Below, piece by piece: positions 7,160 to 15,163 of a stretch of DNA of 39,217 bases. This DNA is from a virus: positions 1 through 39,217 of the IMG/VR virus record IMGVR_UViG_3300032086_002529. The stretch is one strand, 5' to 3'. Both the position numbers and the translations under genes were made by a program. Position 1 is the first letter of the stretch; every line of letters begins with the position of its first letter. The notes beneath the pieces are model-generated. The model worked only from the letters and a program-made list of their open reading frames with translations, ran no database searches and was not told where the DNA came from.

Positions 7160-7561
7160 TCACTCTGGCACAAAGGTGCCGACAATTTTATTTTTAATCA
7201 TGATGCGCGTTTTCTGCGTTGGCATGTTTCCTGATTTAACCGCATCGACAAAAGCACTAGCACTCATTAGGTCGGTAGGCTTGGTGGTGTGTTGGTGAAC
7301 ATATGCCATGCTGCGATCAAACTTAGCGCCTATTTCTTCCAGTGTCATGCCGTCGTTTCGTAAGGCTCGCATCATTTGAATATCTTCCTCAACCTCCGCT
7401 GTTTTACTTTCTCGGACCATACTAAGCCCGTACTCATGCCCATATTTTCTGATCCATTTGAACAGAGTGCTAGGTGCTATTTTAAAATGCTCTACAGTCT
7501 CAAGCGCCCCGTGAGTTTGGCGGTATTTCAGCACTTTCTTTACAAAGTTCATCGAGTACAT
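7160..7561 (-). CDS. Helix-turn-helix DNA-binding protein (paralogue)
   Basis: A 133-residue protein with a first HTH at about residues 8-42 (KYRQTHGALETVEHFKIAPS then TLFKWIRKYG) of the transposase/homeodomain-like kind, and a second at about 65-90 (MRALRNDGMTLEEIGAKFDR). It starts at 7561, overlapping the previous stop by one base (TAATG). Together with the genes on either side it forms a run of three small DNA-binding proteins at the far end of the leftward replication arm. Probable regulator, possibly of the box promoters described at 8626 and elsewhere (inference). Confidence 0.75.
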   Translation of the reverse strand: MYSMNFVKKVLKYRQTHGALETVEHFKIAPSTLFKWIRKYGHEYGLSMVRESKTAEVEEDIQMMRALRNDGMTLEEIGAKFDRSMAYVHQHTTKPTDLMSASAFVDAVKSGNMPTQKTRIMIKNKIVGTFVPE

Positions 7562-7833
7562 TATTCACCTACCAAGCTGTTCAAGGCAGCGTTAAGTTCT
7601 ACGGGGTTGATGTCGAACTTCTTGCACGTAGCGCCTTTACTGCCGCGACGCTCGTAGTATTTCTTAATGTTGATGATCTCGTCTCTTGTCAGTTCGCGTT
7701 TCTTTGCCGGCACGTAGCTTTTCAACTGTTCTAATATTGGCGCGTCTTCGGGATACGCTAACGTTTCGCGTTCCTCCCAGTTTACCGAATTGCTTACGGA
7801 TTGCTCTTCTTGTTGGGCGTCTAGGATTTTCAT
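7561..7833 (-). CDS. Small HTH-like protein
   Basis: A 90-residue protein. The N-terminal 40 residues are acidic and probably disordered. The C-terminal half (LTRDEIINIKKYYERRGSKG, then ATCKKFDINPVELNAAL) has the helix spacing of an HTH domain, with a basic first helix. It is coupled to its neighbours at both ends (ATGA at the start, TAATG at the stop). Likely a DNA-binding partner of the two following HTH proteins. No specific family recognised. Confidence 0.65.
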   Translation of the reverse strand: MKILDAQQEEQSVSNSVNWEERETLAYPEDAPILEQLKSYVPAKKRELTRDEIINIKKYYERRGSKGATCKKFDINPVELNAALNSLVGE

Positions 7834-8591
7834 TTGTTTTGCTCCAAATCCATTTCAATGATAAAGGCTAGGCAGCACATAGCGTGTGCAAGGTGGTGTT
7901 TGCCGCTCTCAGTGTCGTGAGTTTCACCCATACGATAGGCGGCTAAGTGGCGCATTGCTGCGGCTGTATAACGCTCTGTCGCGTTCTCTACGTTGCGCCA
8001 CTGGTTCGGTGCGTACTTAGTCGCCCCAAAGGTTAAAACGTCCACAAGCTCGGCTTCTGCGTGCACAGGGATGAGATTGTATAGCGGCTTGCCTGCGTCG
8101 TGTTTAGCGCCCACTTTTTCGGCTAAAATGCGCGATTCGATTGATGGTTGTTTTTCTTTTTCTTTTTCTTCAATAAGCTTGTAAGCAATAACGTATTTAG
8201 AGCTAACTATTCCGCTCGGTAATTCTTCATAAGAATAAGAACAGTCGTCCCAATATATTTTAGATTTCTCCATTGGTGGCGCGCTCTCTCCCTCAAACAA
8301 TATTGTCGCCCCTTCTTTGGCTGCGTCGATTCGGGCTTGGCCTAGTACGTCGACGGGTAAAATTAACTGATCAAGACCGCGCGAAGTAAAACCTGAAACC
8401 TTTCTTTGTTTTAAGTTGTGAGCATATCGCATGAACGGGTGAGTCCTAACTTCAAGGAATCCGTAGGCGTATTCACCTTCTGAGCAAGCCACCTTCAAAG
8501 CCCGAAAGATCTCCTCACCCGCTTCCCCCATCGCTGGCAATTGTCGGCAATCAATGGCTTTACCTTTAAGATCAAAACTACCTTTTTTCAT
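7830..8591 (-). CDS. dATP/dGTP diphosphohydrolase-like domain protein (DUF5664 type)
   Basis: A 253-residue protein. The C-terminal ~100 residues match the all-helical nucleotide diphosphohydrolase-like phage family: KHDAGKPLYNLIPVHAEAEL, FGATKYAPNQWRNVE, YTAAAMRHLAAYRMGE and SGKHHLAHAMCCLAFIIE are its hallmark blocks, with His/Asp/Glu residues that would bind metal. The N-terminal ~145 residues are unlike that family and may be a separate domain. A role in altering host or phage nucleotide pools fits the replication arm, but the substrate is unknown. I take the ATG at 8591 because GGAG is 8 bases upstream; the ATG at 8597 sits too close. A box promoter lies just upstream. Confidence 0.8.
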   Translation of the reverse strand: MKKGSFDLKGKAIDCRQLPAMGEAGEEIFRALKVACSEGEYAYGFLEVRTHPFMRYAHNLKQRKVSGFTSRGLDQLILPVDVLGQARIDAAKEGATILFEGESAPPMEKSKIYWDDCSYSYEELPSGIVSSKYVIAYKLIEEKEKEKQPSIESRILAEKVGAKHDAGKPLYNLIPVHAEAELVDVLTFGATKYAPNQWRNVENATERYTAAAMRHLAAYRMGETHDTESGKHHLAHAMCCLAFIIEMDLEQNK

Positions 8592-8625
8592 TTCCATAAC
8601 TCCTGTTCGTTTAGTTGATGGGTAT

Positions 8626-8671
8626 ATATTAGCCGCGAATAATGGTCACGGCTAATTGGTTTTATTTATGG
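8626..8671 (-). promoter_or_regulatory. Box-family promoter for the 7830-8591 gene
   Basis: Minus strand: upstream box CCATAAATAAAACCAATT, -35 TTAGCC (8650-8655), 18-bp spacer ending GCGGC, -10 TAATAT (8626-8631), 34 bases before the start codon. The box shares 18 identical bases with the rightward member at 19347. A perfect inverted repeat TTAGCCG/CGGCTAA (8629-8655) spans -35 to -10 and could be an operator. The box overlaps the stop of the helicase gene. Confidence 0.7.
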
Positions 8672-9999
8672 TTATAGACCGACTTGATAAAATCTATCAA
8701 TCGGGTTTGCACAACGCTTTTGCTTTCTAGTGCCAGTAACACTTTTTCGTCGATAGTTCCTTGGCTCACTATGCGGATATTTCGCACCGTCTTTTTCTGC
8801 CCTTGACGATCGAGGCGTGCAACCATCTGCTGGTACAGCTCAAGACTCCAGTTGAGGCCATAATGCACTAAGATTGACGATCCCTGTTCCAATTGAACCC
8901 CATGGCCGCAAGCTTGGGGATGACCTAACAATATCGGTATCTCGCCTCGGTTCCACTTCTCAATCTGCGAATATTCTTTACCTAGCACCTCGGCATGAGG
9001 AAAAGCGGCTAACAGGTCAACTAGGTCAGACTTGAAGTTGTAGGCGACTAACACAGGCTCGCCTTGTGCTTCCTCGATGATCTCTTTCAATACATCAATC
9101 TTGGCGTTGTGAACTTTGTTTGTGTTTCCGTTTTCGTCGTATACGTTACCGTTTGCGTACTGCAAAAGTTTATTCGTCAAGGCAGCCGCATTAAAGGCGC
9201 TGATCTCAGTATCTTGCAACTCAATAACAAATTCTTTTTCTAACTGCTGATAGGTTTTAAGCTGTGCAGGTGTTAGCTCAGCAAAGCGCGTTATATCTGT
9301 ACGGTGCGAGTGCTTAACACTAGGTATGTTAAATACAATATCGCTGACGAGGTTGTGTATTTTCTCCTCGGAACCCTCTTTAAGTTCATAACTGTACCCT
9401 AGGTAATCCGAGGTAAAGAAACGGTCTTTGAAAGCCGTCATTGTTTTACCAAGTCGCTTACCGCCATCAAGTAAAAATACTTGAGCCCATAAATCCATTA
9501 AACTATTCGCTGCGGGGGTTCCTGTTAACTGAATCATGCGGTGGATAAGGGGGTTTACTTTGCGCAGCGCTTTCCAACGGGCGGCTTTACTAGACTTGAA
9601 CGAACTGGATTCATCTATTACCACACAATCGAACGGCCATCTTCTACCGTAATGTTGAACTAACCACGGTATGTTCTCACGGTTAATTACATACACGTCC
9701 GCCTCCTTACCTAAACCCTCTAATCGATCTTTAACAACCCCCGTGCATATGGAGAAAGTTAGGTCGCAAAGGTGCTCCCACTTACGGGCTTCTATGTGCC
9801 AGACGGTGTTACTCACCCTCAATGGGGCTATGATTAGTGTTTTGTTAATGTCTAAGGACTCGGAGAGGTCTTTTACCACAGTGAGAGTTGACGTAGTTTT
9901 GCCCATTCCTAGCCCCAGCCAAAGTGCGCATTTTTCATGCTGGTTTGCGAACGATATGCTTTTCACTTGATAATCGTGCAGTTGGTCACGTCTTAGCAT
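8662..9999 (-). CDS. SNF2-family DEAD/DEAH-box helicase
   Basis: A 445-residue SF2 helicase of the SNF2 type found in many phage replication modules. Motif I LGLGMGKTT is at residues 28-36, motif II is VVIDESSSF (DESS variant) near residue 130, motif III is LTGTPAANS near 158, and motif VI is MVARLDRQGQKK near 400. Length is typical for the phage family. It starts at 9999 inside the end of the HNH gene, so translation is coupled to that inserted gene. In related phages this helicase usually sits directly next to VRR-NUC; here the HNH gene separates them. It probably remodels DNA-protein complexes or forks during replication or recombination. Confidence 0.9.
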   Translation of the reverse strand: MLRRDQLHDYQVKSISFANQHEKCALWLGLGMGKTTSTLTVVKDLSESLDINKTLIIAPLRVSNTVWHIEARKWEHLCDLTFSICTGVVKDRLEGLGKEADVYVINRENIPWLVQHYGRRWPFDCVVIDESSSFKSSKAARWKALRKVNPLIHRMIQLTGTPAANSLMDLWAQVFLLDGGKRLGKTMTAFKDRFFTSDYLGYSYELKEGSEEKIHNLVSDIVFNIPSVKHSHRTDITRFAELTPAQLKTYQQLEKEFVIELQDTEISAFNAAALTNKLLQYANGNVYDENGNTNKVHNAKIDVLKEIIEEAQGEPVLVAYNFKSDLVDLLAAFPHAEVLGKEYSQIEKWNRGEIPILLGHPQACGHGVQLEQGSSILVHYGLNWSLELYQQMVARLDRQGQKKTVRNIRIVSQGTIDEKVLLALESKSVVQTRLIDFIKSVYNHK

Positions 10000-10556
10000 A
10001 ATTGACTCCCGTGATTCTTATGGAAACCGTACATACGTTCTGCGTTCTCTCGGGCTTTGATCGCGTCCTCTAGGTTTACATGTCTACCTAGGTAAATATA
10101 TTTACGTTTTACCGCGATGTACGCCTCCCATTTTTTACAACGCTCCTTCCACGAGACACCTATTCGACCACTAGTGTTATTTCTCAAAGATGTCTTATTC
10201 CGACCATTGTCGGTAGCGCTAACCTCTCTTAAATTCGATAAGGCGTTATCCGTTTTATTATGCGAGATGTGGTCAATTTGATCGATAGGCCATCGCCCAT
10301 GATGTATTGCCCATATTAATCTGTGGATCAGGTATTTCTTGGGTGTTGCACAAAAACTAACGGATGTTATGAGGTACCCATTGCTCGTCAGACTGCCGGC
10401 AGGTACTCCACTCAGCTTTCCATTCCATATTTTTGCAGACTGACAGGAGGCGAAATGATGCGCTGGACGCGCTTTCCAATATAAAACACCTTCGCGGTAT
10501 TCAAATAGGTTATGTATTTCGGATAGAACTAGGGCTTCGTGCTCTTGGCGTGTCAT
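9993..10556 (-). CDS. HNH homing endonuclease with AP2-type DNA-binding domain
   Basis: A 187-residue free-standing HNH endonuclease. The core IDQIDHISHNKTDNALSNLR (DH..N..N pattern) is at about residues 95-116. It is followed by the AP2-like region TSGRIGVSWKERCKKWEAYI and YLGRHVNLEDAIKARENAE. Its start has a CGGAG ribosome site. It lies between VRR-NUC and the SNF2 helicase and overlaps the helicase start by 7 bases, as expected for a mobile gene that settled in a replication operon without breaking it. No intron boundaries are evident. Confidence 0.9.
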   Translation of the reverse strand: MTRQEHEALVLSEIHNLFEYREGVLYWKARPAHHFASCQSAKIWNGKLSGVPAGSLTSNGYLITSVSFCATPKKYLIHRLIWAIHHGRWPIDQIDHISHNKTDNALSNLREVSATDNGRNKTSLRNNTSGRIGVSWKERCKKWEAYIAVKRKYIYLGRHVNLEDAIKARENAERMYGFHKNHGSQLC

Positions 10557-10655
10557 GATAATAACTCCGTCTAAGTTAATCGTCGAAAGGTAACGCGGAA
10601 GGCTATGACGTGTAGCTTTTCGGGTGGCCGCCCTATCCGCGTCAATTAGTATAAC
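10557..10655 (-). other. Hairpin-rich spacer ahead of the HNH gene
   Basis: A 100-base spacer in an otherwise overlapping operon. It holds an inverted repeat ACGCGGA/TCCGCGT (10593-10599 and 10636-10642) and an inner GGGTGG/CCGCCC near 10622-10633. The structure could limit translation of the HNH gene, or be the footprint of its insertion. I see no clear -10/-35 pair here. Confidence 0.4.
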
Positions 10656-10934
10656 TCAAATCAAAATATTTTCAAATAATTCAAATCCCGCCTCTACGGA
10701 GTCGATCACGTAAACCTCGGCACCGTGGAAGCGCATATCTCGAATAACGATCTCTTGCAGCTTACGGGGCTTTTCGCCTTGGCGCTTAAACTCGATAAAG
10801 ACTACGCGCCCGTTTCGGATAAACATGCGATCCGGTATTCCCGCAAAGCTGGGCGAGGTGAGTTTGCACGCCCACCAGCCTAACGCCTTTGCTTTATCCG
10901 TGGTTTTCTTTTCGATGGTTTTTTCTAGCATCAT
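10656..10934 (-). CDS. VRR-NUC domain nuclease
   Basis: A 92-residue minimal VRR-NUC (PD-(D/E)XK superfamily) nuclease. GIPDRMFIRNGRVVFIEFKR (residues ~33-52) holds the catalytic Asp and the Glu-x-Lys pair. This is the standard stand-alone phage form. It is encoded between the DNA polymerase and the helicase and overlaps the polymerase stop by 4 bases (ATGA). It probably cleaves branched or flapped DNA during phage replication or recombination. Confidence 0.9.
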   Translation of the reverse strand: MMLEKTIEKKTTDKAKALGWWACKLTSPSFAGIPDRMFIRNGRVVFIEFKRQGEKPRKLQEIVIRDMRFHGAEVYVIDSVEAGFELFENILI

Positions 10935-12841
10935 TTTTGGTAGTTCCTATCAACCCAGCCCTCAACGGCTAGGGGGATTTCGGGACACCATTTAGGGTTG
11001 TCGGTCATCAGTTGTTCAAACTCTGGCAGGCTATCCCATTGCTCGTCCACCTCGGCCACGACCTCATCATGTGTCGTAAGAACAAGATCATACCCTGCCG
11101 CCTCTAGGTTGTGCATTGCGTGAACGAGAATATCACGGGCGGTCGCTTGTACTACCGATTGAAATACAGAGGAGCCTATGAGCTGCTGACGTACAAATAT
11201 AGGCTTTTCGCGGTGCTTTTGCATTACCGTGACAGCGGGTATCTGCTTCCCCCATGGTGCGGTAACTACTTCCACCTTTGGGGCGAACCAGCTGATAACC
11301 CGACCGCTCGGTAGGCGCAAGCGCAAAAAACGCCCATCACTGGCGATAGTGCAGCGGTTAGTCTCTATCTTGCGCCGTGGTGTTTTCACTGCGGCTAGAA
11401 TCGCGCTACCAAATGCGTACCATGCGTTCTTGATACCTTCATGTTTGGTGCGGTAAATATCAACCAGTTCTTGTGCTCGCTCAATGGTGATCTCGATACC
11501 ATATTGAGCGTAGTAGCTTTGCAGACCTTTAGCACCGGCACCGAATACCGCACCCAATACGGCGGGCTTGGCCATTTGTCGCATATCCTTGGTAACATCT
11601 TCGTACGCCACTTTATTGATCTCGGTCGCCATATCCTTGTATTCATCGAGGCCGTTACGGAATAACTCCAAGTGACTATCCTCGTAACCTATCCACGGGG
11701 CAACACGGTTTTCAATGGATGAATAATCGTAATCCACGAACTTCTTACCTTTTGATGCTTCCAGTGTGGGTCGGATGATGCTTGATAGAGGCTCGATCTT
11801 CAGGCCGTAGCTCATTTCATAAGCGTCTAGGTCACAATCGGCTATGATGTGATAGGCGCGAACAGCGTCTTTTTCAGAACCTCGCGGTATATTCTGCAAA
11901 TTCAACCCGCCACGGCTGGCATAACGCCCCGTATTCGCCCCGTGATACATGTACGCACCTTTAATGCGGCCCTCGTGTGCGGTGTCGATCAACACGTCGA
12001 ATTTCTTGGGTGATGTCATGGAGGCTTGCTGGCGAATCTCTAGCACCCGTCGGATATTGGCCGGTAACTCTTTTGTGAGTAGTTCACGAACCACGTCTTT
12101 AGCTAGTCCTGTGATCTCAAACCCCTGTGCCGTTATCCATTTAGCCAGCGCGGCCGCCTGCGATGCGGAGGCGATGCCCGTCAGCGCGTAAAGTTCTTCG
12201 TTCAACGCCTTCTTAACGTCCATTGCCAACTCTTTAAAGTGCTGGGCGTTTTTCAAATTAACCGGAACGCCTCGCAAGTTCATGCGTTGAGTCATTAGCC
12301 ACGTGTTTTGCTCGTAGTCGCTCAGCTCACGGCATAGCAGCGTAGCTTCACGCATGGATGCCACGTCGTCAACCGCATACGAGATAAACTCTGCCCACTT
12401 TTCGGGGTGGTCCTGCGGCATGTTTCGGGCACCCGCTTTGTTTGGGCAACAGAAGAAGCGAATTAGTGCTTTGCCGTTCGCCTGTTTACCCACCTCAGTG
12501 CCGAGTATTTGCGTGAATTTGTCTAGGCTTGCGGGCAGGTGGTTGCTTGATGCAATCGCCATAGTATCGCGCATTTGCTCCAGTGTTAGCGGCAGGGTTC
12601 TACGCAGCGCCAAGAAATCAAACAGCGCGTTGTGGGCGTAGACTGGTACGCCTGCGGCTATCGCGTTAATCAGATCAACGGGCAATGGTTCATGCTCTTG
12701 CCACACCTGTACCGGTTCGTTATCGAAAGCATACGTTAGGATGATAGGTTCACAGTTATCGGTGTAATTAGCCACACCACGACTTATATCGGTGTCTGAG
12801 TAGGTTTCAGAGTCTAACCATATACGGTTCGGGGTCTGCAT
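10931..12841 (-). CDS. DNA polymerase I, family A, with 3'-5' exonuclease domain
   Basis: A 636-residue replicative polymerase. The N-terminal DnaQ-like proofreading domain shows Exo I (IWLDSETYSDTD; DxE) and Exo II (YAHNALFDFLALR). The polymerase part has motif A FVDYDYSSIENRVAPW (~370), motif B KPAVLGAVFGAGAKGL (~427) and motif C TTHDEVVAEV (~592). There is no 5'-3' exonuclease domain, as usual for phage enzymes of this length. Motif A has SSIENR where the family more often has SQIEAR. A ribosome site AAGGAG lies just before the ATG. A terminator separates it from the upstream ssDNA-binding protein gene. Confidence 0.95.
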   Translation of the reverse strand: MQTPNRIWLDSETYSDTDISRGVANYTDNCEPIILTYAFDNEPVQVWQEHEPLPVDLINAIAAGVPVYAHNALFDFLALRRTLPLTLEQMRDTMAIASSNHLPASLDKFTQILGTEVGKQANGKALIRFFCCPNKAGARNMPQDHPEKWAEFISYAVDDVASMREATLLCRELSDYEQNTWLMTQRMNLRGVPVNLKNAQHFKELAMDVKKALNEELYALTGIASASQAAALAKWITAQGFEITGLAKDVVRELLTKELPANIRRVLEIRQQASMTSPKKFDVLIDTAHEGRIKGAYMYHGANTGRYASRGGLNLQNIPRGSEKDAVRAYHIIADCDLDAYEMSYGLKIEPLSSIIRPTLEASKGKKFVDYDYSSIENRVAPWIGYEDSHLELFRNGLDEYKDMATEINKVAYEDVTKDMRQMAKPAVLGAVFGAGAKGLQSYYAQYGIEITIERAQELVDIYRTKHEGIKNAWYAFGSAILAAVKTPRRKIETNRCTIASDGRFLRLRLPSGRVISWFAPKVEVVTAPWGKQIPAVTVMQKHREKPIFVRQQLIGSSVFQSVVQATARDILVHAMHNLEAAGYDLVLTTHDEVVAEVDEQWDSLPEFEQLMTDNPKWCPEIPLAVEGWVDRNYQK

Positions 12842-12861
12842 CCTTTTTACTCCTTAGAATT

Positions 12862-12884
12862 AAAAAAGCCCCCGTTAGGAGGCT
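12862..12884 (-). terminator. Intrinsic terminator between ssDNA-binding protein and polymerase genes
   Basis: Minus-strand stem AGCCTCC-TAAC-GGGGGCT (one G-U pair) followed directly by six U. It lies 20 bases after the stop of the ssDNA-binding protein gene and before the polymerase ribosome site. Partial termination here would make the binding protein more abundant than the polymerase. Confidence 0.75.
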
Positions 12885-12903
12885 ATCAGTAAAGATTTAC
12901 AGC

Positions 12904-13437
12904 TTAAAACAAGTCGTCTTCGTCATCGAATGCGTCAAATTCGTCAACAGAGGCCGTACCGTCAACACCGAAGGTTTCACCGTCTTTAAGGAACTGGATA
13001 CCGCTCAGATTACCAAGGATCTGTTTACCACCTTTAGGGTGGTCCGAGTACCACAATGAAATTATGGCGTTCACATAGCACCCCGCGTAAGGCTTGCCGT
13101 CTTCTTCTGTTAAAGGCGTTTTGTCGCGGTCGATGATCGTAACGCGCTTAGTGGAGCCGCCTTTGAAGGCCATGTGATTTGCATAACCGTCGTAATCTTT
13201 TTCGTCCCCGTCAATTAGGCAAGTGCGCTTTAATGACTTAGGCACTTTACCCGCACCGAAGGTTTCAACTGCAAAGTCATCAACCAGTTTTTCAAGTGCT
13301 GCAATTTGATCGGCTTGATCATCCTTGTGCAAAAGGAAAGTAGCTTCAAACTTGGTTTCTTTACCTTCAAAAACAGCCTTTTTCCAGATAGCAGGGAACG
13401 ATAGGCGGACGTTTTTAAGTTGCATTTTAGTGTTCAT
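12904..13437 (-). CDS. DUF2815 family ssDNA-binding protein
   Basis: A 177-residue protein with the DUF2815 signature: MQLKNVRLSFPAIWKKA at the start, then FEATFLLHKDD and AGCYVNAIISLWYSD. It ends in an acidic tail (DEFDAFDDEDDLF) resembling the acidic tip of SSB proteins that recruits other replication factors. In phages this family accompanies the DUF2800 nuclease, family A polymerase, VRR-NUC and SNF2 helicase, exactly as here. The gene has its own likely promoter and a terminator behind it, so it is probably made in large amounts. Confidence 0.9.
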   Translation of the reverse strand: MNTKMQLKNVRLSFPAIWKKAVFEGKETKFEATFLLHKDDQADQIAALEKLVDDFAVETFGAGKVPKSLKRTCLIDGDEKDYDGYANHMAFKGGSTKRVTIIDRDKTPLTEEDGKPYAGCYVNAIISLWYSDHPKGGKQILGNLSGIQFLKDGETFGVDGTASVDEFDAFDDEDDLF

Positions 13438-13508
13438 AATTTATAGCCTTTAATCAGTTTATGGTTTTATGTAGCTCGCTGCTACGGGATTAATATTAAG
13501 CCTTACGA

Positions 13509-13536
13509 ATTATAAAGTAAAGCTTTATTTTACAAA
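13509..13536 (-). promoter_or_regulatory. Likely promoter of the DUF2815 gene
   Basis: Minus strand: TTTGTA (13531-13536), 16-bp spacer, TATAAT (13509-13514). The -35 element overlaps the end of the DUF2800 gene. The leader then has a small hairpin GTAGC-AGCGA-GCTAC. No box motif upstream. Confidence 0.5.
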
Positions 13537-14642
13537 GAATCAAACATTTCTGTTACGGACTCGATCGCTTTGCGTTTGTCGGACTCTGGTACCACGGTTG
13601 GCGCGCCTTCTGCCTTAACGGTTAGGTCTAGCTCGTTGAACTCTTTTTTACCGATCATCTTCTCTAAGTCGCCCAAGCCTTTCAGCTTTTTATTAAACGC
13701 CTCGTCGCCTAGTCGCTCGCTCAGGACTTGCTCCGCTTCGGGTTTGAGTTTACGGTTTGATCTACCCGCCACCAGCTTATACCCTGTGAAGCCTTCGCCT
13801 GATTCTAAACGTTCTTTAACGTGGTCTTTTACAGCGTTTAGGAACGACGCGATAAGGTCGGCATTGTCTAGCACCAGTTTAAGTTGATCATCGTTTAGGC
13901 GGCCCGTGGTGCAGTCGGTCAGGTCGTCAAACTCGGCACTAATGACTTTTTGCGTATGCTCGAACAGTGCGGGGCAAGTCGCCTTTGCGGGACAGAACTT
14001 ACACGCTTTTTCGCTTGGGTCGTATACGCCATTATCGCCAAGGGCTTCAATCGCTCTACCTTTGGCCCACGTCGCCCACTCTAACAAGTCGGTAACACTA
14101 ATATCCCACTGCGAGAAGTTATGAATGCGCGGCTGTACAATGTGAACCGTTACCTTGTCTATGTCGTAGATAAAACCATACTCGTTCAAAACACCAATGG
14201 CGTAGAGCATCGCTTGGCTGTTATCTTCGGCATAAACAGGTACGCCTTTCCCAAATTTTAAATCCAGACAATGGAGATGATTCTCTTTTGCGTTGACCAC
14301 TAAGGCGTCAGCGGTACCAAAGCCGTCAGGGATGTAGTTAGAGAAATCGACTCGCTGTTCTGGGTACAGGTCGCCGCCTAAGTCGCGCACGTAGTCGACG
14401 TATGTTTGAACGTGCTCGACCATTTCAGCATCGACCACCCCACCTTCAATAGTGTGACCTAGGTAGTGTTCAGCATCATTACCCGAACGAAGGCAAAGAT
14501 CCGCTACTTCGTGCGCTCTAGTGCCTTCTTGAGCAAAGGCGCTGCTCTTGTTAGGCAGATCAGCACACGCCTTGATGCTGGCTGTACAGGACAGCCAGCG
14601 AGCGGAGGATGACGCGCTAAGCGTCGCATGTTTTTTAGTCAT
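13530..14642 (-). CDS. DUF2800 family nuclease (PD-(D/E)XK, Cas4/AddB-like)
   Basis: A 370-residue protein of the DUF2800 family. LSASSSARWLSCTASIKAC and the nearby TRAHEVADLC lie at the N-terminus. The catalytic region contains GFGTADALVV and LHCLDLKFGKG (Asp and Asp-x-Lys), then QAMLYAIGVL. A Cys cluster CKFCPAKATC follows near residue 215; with an N-terminal Cys it could hold an iron-sulfur cluster as in Cas4/AddB nucleases. Probable role: 5' end processing for recombination with the partner DUF2815 protein. Starts and stops overlap the neighbour upstream (ATGA). Confidence 0.88.
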   Translation of the reverse strand: MTKKHATLSASSSARWLSCTASIKACADLPNKSSAFAQEGTRAHEVADLCLRSGNDAEHYLGHTIEGGVVDAEMVEHVQTYVDYVRDLGGDLYPEQRVDFSNYIPDGFGTADALVVNAKENHLHCLDLKFGKGVPVYAEDNSQAMLYAIGVLNEYGFIYDIDKVTVHIVQPRIHNFSQWDISVTDLLEWATWAKGRAIEALGDNGVYDPSEKACKFCPAKATCPALFEHTQKVISAEFDDLTDCTTGRLNDDQLKLVLDNADLIASFLNAVKDHVKERLESGEGFTGYKLVAGRSNRKLKPEAEQVLSERLGDEAFNKKLKGLGDLEKMIGKKEFNELDLTVKAEGAPTVVPESDKRKAIESVTEMFDSL

Positions 14643-15163
14643 AATTCAAAACTCGAATCGCAAACCGCAATGCGGAATGTCTTTCTAAAATCCGATAGGC
14701 GCTTAGATTGGTTCAGTTCCTCTGTTAGATTTTCTATCAACACCTGAGCGAAGTAAACTTGCTCTTGCAACATTTCAAATGATCTAGGGTTCACGTCATC
14801 CTCGATGACCGTATTCAAGGCTTTATCCTGTTCAGCAATGTACGCGTGACACAGTTGAAGGTCGTTCGGGTCTAGGTTGTAATAACGCTCTAACTCGTCG
14901 AGCGTCATGCTGTTCAGTTGGGCTTGCGTGAAGGTATTTTTAACGCGGGATTCTATTTTGTACACCATTTCGTCCCCTCGCCCGTGCAAATAGCCCTTTG
15001 CGGTTTCTATGATTGCTCGATTACCATGTATGGCAATACACTCAAACCCGTACCACTTTATAGATTCACCGCTTTTAATAAAACGCTGATAGGCTTCTCG
15101 GGACGTGTACGAACCTTTATCGCCCACTCGCGGGATTGCGCCATTTACTATGAAAGTATCCAT
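14639..15163 (-). CDS. Unknown protein of the replication arm
   Basis: A 174-residue protein with no family I recognise. The N-terminal ~65 residues look like a small beta domain (GDKGSYTSREAYQRF, KWYGFECIAIHGNRAIIETA). The C-terminal half is helical, with a possible coiled coil (MLQEQVYFAQVLIENLTEEL). It is coupled to both neighbours, the DnaQ-like exonuclease upstream and the DUF2800 gene downstream, by overlaps, so it is probably a replication or recombination accessory. Confidence 0.65.
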   Translation of the reverse strand: MDTFIVNGAIPRVGDKGSYTSREAYQRFIKSGESIKWYGFECIAIHGNRAIIETAKGYLHGRGDEMVYKIESRVKNTFTQAQLNSMTLDELERYYNLDPNDLQLCHAYIAEQDKALNTVIEDDVNPRSFEMLQEQVYFAQVLIENLTEELNQSKRLSDFRKTFRIAVCDSSFEL

